A stretch of 13,290 nt of DNA. Origin: Actinomycetota bacterium. Lineage in GTDB: Bacteria > Actinomycetota > Actinomycetes > Streptosporangiales > Streptosporangiaceae. The stretch covers positions 13,415-26,704 of the forward strand of contig PMST01000351.1 in the NCBI GenBank assembly GCA_003168295.1, read 5' to 3'. The notes beneath the pieces were generated by a model. That model was not told the origin of the DNA. It ran no database searches and saw only the letters and a program-made list of their open reading frames with translations. Below, piece after piece: positions 1 to 7,479 of the stretch (the first letter of the stretch is position 1; each line of letters starts with the position of its first letter). Both the position numbers and the translations under genes were made by a program.

Positions 1-990
1 CGGCGAGCAGTCCGCCAGGCGCACCGGGTCGGCCATCGCGACGAGCACCTCGCGCGGTCCCTCGTACGGCTCCCGGCTGTGCGCGGTCCTGACGTTGTCC
101 ACGAGCAGCAGGTCGCCGGCCTGCCACGGCTCGCGGACGGTGCTGGCCTCGTAGGTCTCGTTGAGCAACCGCACGACGTCGTCGCCGAGCGGGTCGCCAT
201 TGCCGAAGCACGTGTTGAACGGCAGCCCGTCCTCGCCGTAGACGTCCACCAGGTACTCGCGTATCTCAGGGTCGAGCGTCCGCTCGTTGAGAAAGGCGAT
301 CTGGTTGAACCAGCAGCGCTGCCCGGTCAGCGGGTGGCGCACCACGGCGCTGCGGAGCTGCCTGGTGCGCAGTCCGCCATCGGGCTGCCACTCGAACTCG
401 GTCGCGTTGGCGCGGCAGTAGCTCTCGACGGCACCGCGGTCGCCGGTGCCGAACGCCTCGGCGACCGACGCCCCGATGTCTTCGTTGTAGTTGCGGGTGA
501 GTACCCAGCCCTCCCGCTCGAACCGGCTGACCAGCTCGGCGGGCAGGGCGCGGAGCACGGTCAGCGCGTCGGCCACCGCGGTCGCGCCACCACTGGCGGG
601 GGCGGTGAGGCACGCGAACAGCATCAGGCCGGGGAACTCAAGGGTGTAGCTCAGCTCGTGGTGCATGCACATCTGCTGGTTGGCCGGCCACTTCGATGAG
701 GAGTACAGGCCGTCGGGATAGGCCTGCCGGGCCGCGAACGCCTCCCGCTCGGTCATCAGCCCGGTGGCCAGCTGCCGGAAGACGGCCCCGGTCCCGGCCG
801 CGTCCTGCAGCCCGAGGCCGCGGACCAGGACGCAACCGTGCTCGGCGACGAGCGCCCGCAGCGCGTCCCGGTGCTCCGCGGCCCAGTCCGGCGTGTCCCC
901 GGCGGCCTCGACCCGGCAGGCCCGCAGGACAGCGGGCTTGCCGGGTTGCAGGTTCACGTCGAGCAGGGATGCCGAAGATGAGTGCGACAT
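1..990 (-). CDS. SyrP/TauD-family Fe(II)/2-oxoglutarate-dependent oxygenase (3' end cut by window edge)
   Basis: The frame is open from an ATG at 988-990 to the first base, giving 330 residues with no stop, so only a short C-terminal tail is likely missing. The sequence shows a TauD/TfdA-type facial triad: H110-x-E112 in MHHELSY, followed by an EFPGLMLFACLTAP stretch, and the distal His304 in TAHSREPYEGPRE, with the conserved Arg downstream. A WFNQ motif lies between them. This arrangement is typical of the SyrP-like subgroup, whose characterised member beta-hydroxylates an aspartyl residue tethered to an NRPS carrier protein. Start choice is supported by an AGGAAAGGA Shine-Dalgarno at 999-1007, 8 nt upstream, overlapping the stop codon of the NRPS gene. 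As last visible gene of the operon it is inferred to oxidise a carrier-bound monomer or the product. The substrate is unknown, and halogenation is unlikely because the acidic ligand is retained. Confidence 0.9.
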   Translation of the reverse strand, partial: MSHSSSASLLDVNLQPGKPAVLRACRVEAAGDTPDWAAEHRDALRALVAEHGCVLVRGLGLQDAAGTGAVFRQLATGLMTEREAFAARQAYPDGLYSSSKWPANQQMCMHHELSYTLEFPGLMLFACLTAPASGGATAVADALTVLRALPAELVSRFEREGWVLTRNYNEDIGASVAEAFGTGDRGAVESYCRANATEFEWQPDGGLRTRQLRSAVVRHPLTGQRCWFNQIAFLNERTLDPEIREYLVDVYGEDGLPFNTCFGNGDPLGDDVVRLLNETYEASTVREPWQAGDLLLVDNVRTAHSREPYEGPREVLVAMADPVRLADCSP

Positions 991-1005
991 ATGAATTGTC
1001 CTTTC

Positions 1006-3507
1006 CTAAGAAGAAGCCGCCGGCTTCCCGTCCGCCAGCCCGGCCATGTCGGCGAGGACCGGGTGACAGGTGAGTTCCTTCAGGGAAACCGTGCGGTCGA
1101 GGGCGATGGCCAGCTTGACGGCCGACAGCGACGTGCCGCCCAGGTCGAAGAAGTTGTCGTGCCTGCCGATCTGGTCCGGCGCAATGCCCAGCACGTTGGC
1201 CCAGGCGGCCGCCAGCTGCTGCTCGGTGGGCGTATTCGGGGCCAGGTAGTCCGTCTCCGCCGTCCCGAGTTCGTCGGCGAGCGCGGTCAGCGCCTTAGAG
1301 TCGATCTTGCTGTTGGCGGTCAGCGGCAGGCTTTCGCGCCAGTGGAAGGCCGCCGGGACCATGTACTCGGGCAGCGACTCCGCCAGCCGGTCCCGCAAAA
1401 CCACGGCCGGAAGTGCCCGTGGCCCCGAGTAGAAGGCCACCAGGCGCTGGCCCGGCCCGGCCCGGCCGGCGACCACCACCGCGCCGTCGCGGACATCTGG
1501 CACCCGCAGCAGGGTGTTCTCGATCTCGCCGATCTCGATCCGGAAGCCGCTGATCTTGACCTGGCTGTCCCGGCGGCCGAGGAACTCGAGCTTGCCGTCT
1601 GGCTGCCAGCGGCCGTAGTCGCCGCCTAGGTAGAGCCGCTGGCCCTCGCGGTGCGGATCGGCCAGGTAAGCCAGCCGGGTGCGCTCGGGGTCGTTGATGT
1701 ACCCCCGGCCGACGCAGACCCCGGAGAAGGCGATAAGGCCGGCCGCGCCGAGCGGCACGGCAGACAGGTGCTCGTCGACCACGTAGATCCGCACGTTGCC
1801 GACGGGACGGCCGAGCGGGACCCGTTCGCCCGCGGGTGCCCGGTCCATGACCTCGTGGTTGGTGTCGTCCGAGGTCTCGGTCAGCCCGTAGGCGTTGACT
1901 AGCTTGATCCCGGGCTTGGCCGCGAACCAGCGCCGCGCGAGTCCGGCCTTCAGCGCCTCGCCGGTGACGGACACGTACCGCAGGTCCGGCAGTTCCCGGG
2001 GATGGGTGTCCAGGTAGGAAAGCACCACTTCGAGATACGACGGCACGACCTGAAGGACGCTGACCCGGCCGTCGGCGATCTTATCGACGAAGCGCCCGGC
2101 GTCCAGGATCACCTCCTGCTCGACCAGCAGGGTCCGGCCGCCGGCCAGGAGCGGGGAAACCAGCTGCCACAGCGAGATGTCAAAGCACTGGGGCGCGGTC
2201 TGGGCGACCACCTGTCCCTCGCTGATCATCAGGTCGTCGATCTTGGCGTAGAGATGGTTGAGCAGGCCGGCGTGCTCGCACATCGCGCCCTTCGGCTCAC
2301 CGGTGGAGCCTGAGGTGAAGTAGATGTAGGCGAGCTGGTCAGCCGCGACGTCGATGCCAAGGTCAGTGTCGGCGTGGTTCTCCTGGTAGGCCGTCTCGAC
2401 GAAGAGCGTCCGGACTCCGGACAGGGAGTCAAGGGCCGGGTCGAGTGTGGCGGTGCTGCCTGGTTCGGTCAGCACGAGTTTGCATCCGGCCCGGGACAGC
2501 GTGATAGCGATGCGATCGGCCGGGAAGTGCGGCTCGATGGGCAGGTACACGCCGCCGGCTTTGAAGATCGCCAGGACGGCGGCCATCCAGTCCAGGTTGC
2601 GCTCGGTCACCACCGCGACCACGCCTTCGCGCCGCAGCCCCCGCGCCAGCAGGGCTCGTCCCAGCTGGTTCGCCCGGGCGTTGAGCTCGGCGTAGGTCCA
2701 CTGCCTGTCGCCGCGGACGGCGGCGACGGCGTCGGGGTGGGCCCGCACCCGCTGCTCGAATAGCTCGTGCATCCGGCGGTCGGGCAGCTTCCTGTCTGGT
2801 CCTGCCAGCCCTTCGAGCTGGAAGCGGAGCTCCTCGGCGGACAGCAGGGACTGCTGGTCGTGCGAGGCCTGCGGGTCGGCGGCGATCATGGTCAGCGCGG
2901 TGAGGTGGTAGCCGGCGATCCTGGCGGCGTAGTCCTCGTCAAGCGCGTCGGTCCGGTACCGCAGCCGTAGCACGAGCCGGCTGCGGTGCGGCCGGATTCC
3001 CACCCAGAGCACGGTGTCCCCGGCCAGCGTGCCTTCGTCGCCGACCGAATCAAACACCGTCTCGAAGGCTGGCCCGGTCAGGCCGAGCTCACCCCGGAGA
3101 TCGCCGACTCCGAAGTCCTGGTGCGCCAGCAGTTCCCACTCGGCCTGGTGGGTGTCAAGCAGGAGGGTCCGCCACGAGCCGGGTCCGGTCGCCAGGCGGC
3201 AGGGCAGCGGCAGGCCACCGGGCGCGGCGAGATAGCCGGTCACGACTTCGGACTCGCCGGATAGCGCGGCGAGCACCCTGGCGTGCGCGGCCAGGAGCAT
3301 CGAACTGAGCGGCACGCCGAGCTCGGCGGCCCGTTCGCGCAATCCCGCCACCAGGTTGCCGGGGATCATCGCCTCGTGCGCGGCGACGCCGGGCACCGGG
3401 TCGAGGGTCCACCGCGGGATCGCGGTGAACCCGCCGGCCAGCAGCAGGCCGCGCCAGAACTCGCGGGCCGAATCAACGGTAACGTCAGGCAGGCTGATAG
3501 TCGTCAT
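1006..3507 (-). CDS. NRPS protein: C-terminal half of a condensation-like domain, adenylation domain, carrier domain
   Basis: This protein of 833 residues should activate an amino acid with ATP and load it on its own phosphopantetheine arm. Residues 1-225 resemble only the C-terminal lobe of a condensation domain (an AHQDFGVGDL segment near 128-137). The HHxxxDG motif is absent, so it is probably non-catalytic. The adenylation domain (about 245-740) has all core motifs: WTYAEL (270), FKAGGVYLPIE (315), YFTSGSTGEPKG (396), FDIS (442), NAYGLTE (538), a GGD form of the usual TGD (628), GRRDSQVKISGFRIE (644), LPEYMVP (712) and the A10 lysine K734. Aligning to GrsA gives the ten-residue code D-I-W-Q-S-T-A-D-D-K. 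The carrier domain (755-825) has LGGTS with S793 as attachment site. No thioesterase is fused. The ATG at 3505-3507 has GAGGGAG at 3515-3521, inside the end of the upstream gene, 1 nt away. Substrate prediction (a diamino acid such as Dap) is inference. Confidence 0.93.
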   Translation of the reverse strand: MTTISLPDVTVDSAREFWRGLLLAGGFTAIPRWTLDPVPGVAAHEAMIPGNLVAGLRERAAELGVPLSSMLLAAHARVLAALSGESEVVTGYLAAPGGLPLPCRLATGPGSWRTLLLDTHQAEWELLAHQDFGVGDLRGELGLTGPAFETVFDSVGDEGTLAGDTVLWVGIRPHRSRLVLRLRYRTDALDEDYAARIAGYHLTALTMIAADPQASHDQQSLLSAEELRFQLEGLAGPDRKLPDRRMHELFEQRVRAHPDAVAAVRGDRQWTYAELNARANQLGRALLARGLRREGVVAVVTERNLDWMAAVLAIFKAGGVYLPIEPHFPADRIAITLSRAGCKLVLTEPGSTATLDPALDSLSGVRTLFVETAYQENHADTDLGIDVAADQLAYIYFTSGSTGEPKGAMCEHAGLLNHLYAKIDDLMISEGQVVAQTAPQCFDISLWQLVSPLLAGGRTLLVEQEVILDAGRFVDKIADGRVSVLQVVPSYLEVVLSYLDTHPRELPDLRYVSVTGEALKAGLARRWFAAKPGIKLVNAYGLTETSDDTNHEVMDRAPAGERVPLGRPVGNVRIYVVDEHLSAVPLGAAGLIAFSGVCVGRGYINDPERTRLAYLADPHREGQRLYLGGDYGRWQPDGKLEFLGRRDSQVKISGFRIEIGEIENTLLRVPDVRDGAVVVAGRAGPGQRLVAFYSGPRALPAVVLRDRLAESLPEYMVPAAFHWRESLPLTANSKIDSKALTALADELGTAETDYLAPNTPTEQQLAAAWANVLGIAPDQIGRHDNFFDLGGTSLSAVKLAIALDRTVSLKELTCHPVLADMAGLADGKPAASS

Positions 3508-3508
3508 C

Positions 3509-6064
3509 TCACATCTCCCTCGCCGGGTTTCCGCCCCACCGCGCGTGCTGCGGGATTTCCTCGCCCTTCATCAGGAAGGAGTCGGGCAACAGCATCGAGC
3601 GGTCACCCATCGTCACGCCGTAATGGACCATCGCCCCGACCCCGATCGTGCAGCCGGAACCGATCGTGGTCCGGTCGGACTTGAAGGTGCCGTCCTCCTG
3701 CGAGTGGCACTGGACCTTGCTTCCCGCGTTGAGCATGACGTCGTCGCCGATGGTGGTCAGCGTCCGCTCGGTCAGGTAGCAGCCGTCGTCGAAGACCCGC
3801 TTGCCGATCTTGACCCCGAGGCCCCGCCAGATCAGGTTCTTGAACGGGGTGCCGTCGAACATCTTCAGGTACGCCTCTCCGGGTACCTTCCACAGCCGTT
3901 CGTGCCGCCAGAAGTACGGGTCGTAGATCGAGCAGTACTTCGGCTCAAGGCGGCGGAACCCTCGCATACCGCGCTCCACGAGCACGAAGTAGACCGGGGT
4001 GATCAGGATGCTCAGCGCGAACAACGCGCCCATCTCGATCTGTCCGTATCCGCCGTAGGCATCGAAGGCGGCCAGCGCGAGCACGGTGACGAGAAAAATG
4101 TGCAGCCATCGTCCGAGCAGGAAGACGCCCATGGTCCGCAGGTTGTACCAGTTCTTCGCCCGCAGCCGGCGGCGCAGTTCGTCCCCGGTGCTGAGGTGGT
4201 CGAACCGGCTGTCGCGCTCGACCGATCGCGGGATCTCGAACGGCGGGGAGCCGAGCAGGCCCACCCCTTCGCGGATCTTCCCGTCAAGCGGGATCATCAC
4301 CTTGGTCGCGAGCAGGCAGTTCTCGCCCGTCCGGCCGCCGGCCGGATATGCGATGTTGTTGCCGAGAAAGTTGTGCCCCCCGATCGACACCGGGGACACC
4401 CGGAAGGATGTGCTCGAGAAGTCGGCGTTCATCAGGGACAGCCCGTCGGCGACCATCGTCCCGCTGCCGATCGTGCTCAGGTACGGGGTCTCGTGCCCTA
4501 CCTCGGTGCCGAAGTTAGACCCCGTCTGCTCGACCTCGCATAGGTCGTAACCGATCCAGCGCAGGTAGTAGACGATAAAGGAGCTGTCACCGAACAGGTG
4601 GGTGAAGAACTTCACGCCGGTCATCCGCGCGACCGCCCGGTGGATCCGGTCACGGAATCCGTACAGGGGATAGACCGTGGATGGCTTGATGAAAAGGTTG
4701 AGCAGGCGGGGGACGGTGGCCACGACGATCAGGCCCGCCAGCAGGAGGCCGAAAACTCCCGCGAAGGAGAGATCGAGCGCATCGGTGTAGAGCCTGCGTG
4801 ACGTGATCGCGTCCATGTTCGGGTCAAGGACCTTGCCGAACGCGGGCACCGCGGTCAGCAGCAGGAACGCGCCCCCTTCGACCAGCGGCAGGTACAGGAA
4901 GAAAATGCAGAACAAGGTGACGGCGCTGAACCTGAACCGGCGCAGCGTGCCGCGGCGTCGCGCCGACGTGACCCTGGCGTAGTTCAGCTCCGTGCGCTGG
5001 GCGGGGGACCCGTGCCAGCGCTCGCCGACCGGCACCCGCTGGCCGCTGTGCAGCGAGGAGGCGTGACCGAGCTGCGTCACCTCGCCCATCGACGTGTTGA
5101 TGTCAAGCACGCTCTTCTCGCCGATGAATACCTTCCGGCCGAGGGTGACCGGGCCAGTCTGGATCCAGCCGTTCTGCGCCCGGTAGCAGCCGAAGAACGC
5201 GTCCTTGCGGATCACCGAGTCCGCACCGATGGTGAGCAGGTCGGTGCACACGGGCACGTTGTGCGAGAAGATCACCGTGCCGGGCCCGATCTTGGCGCCA
5301 AGCGCCCTCAGGTAGAGCACGTAGAGCGGCGAGCCCGTGGTCAGGAAGACCAGCGGGTTCGACCGGACCAGCGTCCTGACGATCCAGAAGCGGAGGTAGG
5401 CCAGGCTCCAGATGCGGATCTGCCGCGGCTTCCACCGCCCGATCAGCAGCCACTTGGCCAGGATCGGGATGGTGCACACCACGGTGAAGCCCACGCCGCC
5501 GAACAACACCGACCGAAGGTAGATATCGCGCAGGCCTGACCCGGCCGAGATCCATCCATAAGCCCGCGCGCCTACCAGCGCGGCCACCCAGGCGTAGCCG
5601 AGAAAGAACAGGAGCTGGAGCGCTCCGCACACGATGTACTCTCGCGTCCTCGCCGGCGCTGCCGCCTCGGCCGGCGCCGCAAGCTTAGCCAGGACCACCG
5701 TCGGCATCTCGGCCGCGCCGACCCTGCCCTCCGCGGCGGACGAGGCCGGCGCAGCGCCGACGGCAGGCCCGGCGCCGACGGCAGGCTCAGCGGACGCGAG
5801 GGCCGCCGCCAGGCTCCTGAGCGTCGGATTCCGGTAGATGTCCCTCATCGATACCGAAGGCAGGTCCGGCCGCTTCCTGACCCGGGCGCAGAAGTGGGCC
5901 ATCACCAGTGAGTCCGCACCAAGATCATCGAAGAAGTGGCCATCGACCGGCACCTGCTCGACGTGGACGAGGTCAGCCAGCACCTCGGCGAAGATCATCT
6001 CGGTGCCGGTCACCGGATCGGCGGTCAGCGCCCCGGCCGAATCGGCCGCCACCGTCAGATTCAT
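3509..6064 (-). CDS. Pls/PosA-type membrane polymerase subunit: carrier domain plus three TM-pair/hexapeptide-repeat units
   Basis: The protein has 851 residues from the ATG at 6062-6064. A carrier domain (about 20-92) carries DDLGADSL with S52 as phosphopantetheine site. An Ala/Pro-rich linker (about 92-140) follows. Then come three repeats of two hydrophobic helices plus a left-handed-beta-helix-like domain: helices near 143-165 and 182-209, 380-405 and 434-454, 645-668 and 678-698. Hallmarks are GHASSLHSGQ and GERWHGSPA in unit 1, LGSPPFEIPRSVERD in unit 2, and HSQEDGTFKSD and RWGGNPAREM in unit 3. This is the 'NRPS terminal domain' layout of epsilon-poly-lysine synthetase, where the three soluble units catalyse repeated amide formation at the membrane. 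Unlike Pls, no adenylation domain is fused; it is supplied by the next gene. A TTG at 6088 is an alternative start (859 residues), but the ATGA overlap with the upstream stop favours the ATG. The name Pls is not assigned because the substrate is unproven. Confidence 0.92.
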   Translation of the reverse strand: MNLTVAADSAGALTADPVTGTEMIFAEVLADLVHVEQVPVDGHFFDDLGADSLVMAHFCARVRKRPDLPSVSMRDIYRNPTLRSLAAALASAEPAVGAGPAVGAAPASSAAEGRVGAAEMPTVVLAKLAAPAEAAAPARTREYIVCGALQLLFFLGYAWVAALVGARAYGWISAGSGLRDIYLRSVLFGGVGFTVVCTIPILAKWLLIGRWKPRQIRIWSLAYLRFWIVRTLVRSNPLVFLTTGSPLYVLYLRALGAKIGPGTVIFSHNVPVCTDLLTIGADSVIRKDAFFGCYRAQNGWIQTGPVTLGRKVFIGEKSVLDINTSMGEVTQLGHASSLHSGQRVPVGERWHGSPAQRTELNYARVTSARRRGTLRRFRFSAVTLFCIFFLYLPLVEGGAFLLLTAVPAFGKVLDPNMDAITSRRLYTDALDLSFAGVFGLLLAGLIVVATVPRLLNLFIKPSTVYPLYGFRDRIHRAVARMTGVKFFTHLFGDSSFIVYYLRWIGYDLCEVEQTGSNFGTEVGHETPYLSTIGSGTMVADGLSLMNADFSSTSFRVSPVSIGGHNFLGNNIAYPAGGRTGENCLLATKVMIPLDGKIREGVGLLGSPPFEIPRSVERDSRFDHLSTGDELRRRLRAKNWYNLRTMGVFLLGRWLHIFLVTVLALAAFDAYGGYGQIEMGALFALSILITPVYFVLVERGMRGFRRLEPKYCSIYDPYFWRHERLWKVPGEAYLKMFDGTPFKNLIWRGLGVKIGKRVFDDGCYLTERTLTTIGDDVMLNAGSKVQCHSQEDGTFKSDRTTIGSGCTIGVGAMVHYGVTMGDRSMLLPDSFLMKGEEIPQHARWGGNPAREM
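6061..6064 (-). promoter_or_regulatory. ATGA stop/start overlap (translational coupling)
   Basis: The TGA of the SbnA-like gene (6063-6061) overlaps the ATG of the membrane polymerase gene (6064-6062). No strong Shine-Dalgarno precedes this ATG, so termination-reinitiation is the likely route. The arrangement implies a coordinated ratio of the two proteins. Confidence 0.8.
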
Positions 6065-7122
6065 GATCGCAACGCAATCTGCTGACAAGCTTCGATCGGC
6101 GCGTCAAGGTCGTGCCGCTGGCCGTTTCGCGGACCCGGGTCAGGCGGGGCACCGGCGGATAGCCCGTCCGCGCCGAGCACGTTCTGGCCGTAGATCGCCT
6201 GCAGCCAGTTGGTCTGGTAAATGGTGTCGAGGTAACGCTCGCCGAGGTCGGGGGCGATGGCCACCGCGGTCAGATCACTCGCGTCATGCTGGCCGAGCCA
6301 GCTCATCGCGCCGCTGACCACCGTGCCGGTAGAGCCGCCGAACAGGAATCCGCGGCGGGCCAGCCGATGGCAGGCCCGGATGGTGTCTGCCTCCTCGACG
6401 CGTACCACCTCGTCCACGTAGGCCTCGTCGAGCAGCGGCGGCCGGATGCTGGCGCCCAGGCCCGGGATCATCCGCCGCCCGGGGGCGCCCCCGAACGCCA
6501 CCGAGCCGACGCTGTCCACCGCGACGATCCGCACCGGCCGGTGCCGCTCCCGGAAGTAACGGGCACAGCCCATCAGGGTCCCGGTGGTGCCAGCCCCGAC
6601 GAACAGCACGTCTAGCCGCGGAAACTGGCGGGCGATGGCCGGTGCGGTGGTGCGGTAGTGCGCCGTCCAGTTGGCCGGGTTGGTGTACTGGTTGAGCCAT
6701 ACATACCGGTCGTCTGAAGCGCACAGGGCCCGAACGTAATTTATCCGCGCGCCCAGGAAGCCATCAGCGGCATCCGGCTCGGCGATGATGTGTACCTGGC
6801 TGCCCAGCGCCTCCATCAGCAGCCGGGCGGAAAGGTTGCAGCGGGAGTCGGTCACGCACAGGAACTGGTAGCCCTTGCTCGCCGCGATCACGCTCAGGGC
6901 CACGCCCAGGTTTCCTGACGAGGACTCGACCAGCACCGCTCCCGGCCTCAGGACCCCGTCCCGGCCGGCCGCCTCGACCATCTCGTTGGCCGCTTTCAGC
7001 TTGACCGAGCCGGCGAAGTTGAAACCTTCGCACTTCAGGAACAGCGAAGGCCCGAAGATCGGCCGCAGATCTACGTACAGGTCGTCTTCGTTGAAGGCCT
7101 GCGGGTCGGAAATGACTGACAC
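6061..7122 (-). CDS. SbnA-like PLP-dependent 2,3-diaminopropionate biosynthesis enzyme (cysteine synthase fold)
   Basis: The protein has 353 residues from a GTG at 7120-7122. It shows the fold-type II PLP signature of the cysteine synthase family: Schiff-base lysine K41 in AGSVKLK, the ESSSGNLG loop (66-73), LNQYTNPANWTAHYRTT (143-159), the phosphate-binding GAGTTG (176-181), and GGSTG near the C-terminus. SVKLK instead of the usual SxKDR, and the NPANW-AHYRTT pattern, point to the SbnA subfamily rather than housekeeping CysK. SbnA joins O-phospho-L-serine to L-glutamate; SbnB then oxidises the product to release L-2,3-diaminopropionate. Being first in the operon it probably supplies the monomer. 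No sbnB-like gene is visible, but the operon runs off the left edge. Upstream ATG codons at 7137 and 7242 lack a ribosome binding site and would add a non-homologous extension. A cysteine-synthase role remains a weaker alternative. Confidence 0.88.
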   Translation of the reverse strand: MSVISDPQAFNEDDLYVDLRPIFGPSLFLKCEGFNFAGSVKLKAANEMVEAAGRDGVLRPGAVLVESSSGNLGVALSVIAASKGYQFLCVTDSRCNLSARLLMEALGSQVHIIAEPDAADGFLGARINYVRALCASDDRYVWLNQYTNPANWTAHYRTTAPAIARQFPRLDVLFVGAGTTGTLMGCARYFRERHRPVRIVAVDSVGSVAFGGAPGRRMIPGLGASIRPPLLDEAYVDEVVRVEEADTIRACHRLARRGFLFGGSTGTVVSGAMSWLGQHDASDLTAVAIAPDLGERYLDTIYQTNWLQAIYGQNVLGADGLSAGAPPDPGPRNGQRHDLDAPIEACQQIALRS

Positions 7123-7126
7123 GATG

Positions 7127-7135
7127 CCCCTCCCC
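7127..7135 (-). promoter_or_regulatory. Strong Shine-Dalgarno fixing the GTG start of the SbnA-like gene
   Basis: On the minus strand GGGGAGGGG sits with its GGAGG core (7129-7133) 6 nt from the GTG at 7120-7122. The in-frame ATG at 7135-7137 overlaps this site and has nothing similar upstream, so the GTG is the better start. Confidence 0.7.
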
Positions 7136-7152
7136 ATCGTTAGCAGAACGAT
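7136..7152. repeat. Perfect 6-bp inverted repeat upstream of the operon's first gene
   Basis: ATCGTT-AGCAG-AACGAT (arms 7136-7141 and 7147-7152, 5-nt spacer) directly adjoins the Shine-Dalgarno of the SbnA-like gene. It could be a repressor operator or an mRNA hairpin affecting initiation. The arms are short, so chance is possible. Confidence 0.4.
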
Positions 7153-7479
7153 CAGCACTGAGTCGTTCACCAAGGGGGCCGGGATGGCCGAACAAACAGT
7201 CCTCGCGCAGCTGTTCCAAGCCAGAACGGCTCGAACCGCCATCCCCCGTCCGGGTCAGCAGACATCCGCCCGGGCAGCCGTGTGATTGCAGGCCGGATTC
7301 GTCGGCAAATACCACGTAATGCTCCCCACTCCCACCCTTTACACGGCCCCGGGTCCGGTCGGGTTCAAACACGTTTCGTCGCGAAGCCGCACAATCTTCG
7401 AAATCCGAGAACGGGAGTCTTCGAGTTCGGGGGAGAGTTTTTGCGCCTGGTAAGCGCCGCGCGGTCGCCTTGTCGCGCC

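Larger units (their letters stand above)
7123..7479 (-). promoter_or_regulatory. Gene-free upstream region of the minus-strand biosynthetic operon
   Basis: This stretch has no supported gene. It must carry the leader and presumably the promoter of the operon, because the preceding gene on the same strand ends in a hairpin. A weak sigma-70-like pair can be drawn on the minus strand: TTGGAA at 7214-7219 and TTTGTT at 7191-7196, 17 nt apart, which is far from consensus. The part around 7365-7445 is relatively AT-rich for this genome and contains TCTTCGA twice (about 7394 and 7418). No tRNA, riboswitch or small ORF could be supported. Confidence 0.35.

Noticed and set aside
3356..4543. Long plus-strand open frame of 395 codons opposite the membrane polymerase gene
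   Set aside because: It is the antisense shadow of a well-supported gene in high-GC DNA, has no recognisable domain, and spans the junction of two real genes.
6065..6088. TTG start for the membrane polymerase protein, adding 8 residues
   Set aside because: The ATG at 6064 forms an ATGA overlap with the upstream stop, and the carrier domain lies well inside either version.
7123..7242. N-terminal extension of the SbnA-like protein from upstream ATG codons at 7242 or 7137
   Set aside because: The added residues do not resemble family members and neither ATG has a ribosome binding site, while the GTG at 7122 has a strong one.
7289..7318. A minus-strand reading frame with a VVFADESGL-like stretch, reminiscent of a DDE transposase segment of the IS630 type
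   Set aside because: The match is only about ten residues. No inverted repeats or other transposase motifs are near, and the frame runs on antiphase through the SbnA-like gene.
7361..7370. GGGTTCAAAC resembling a tRNA T-loop
   Set aside because: The flanking bases cannot form a T-stem, and no acceptor, D or anticodon arms fit around it.
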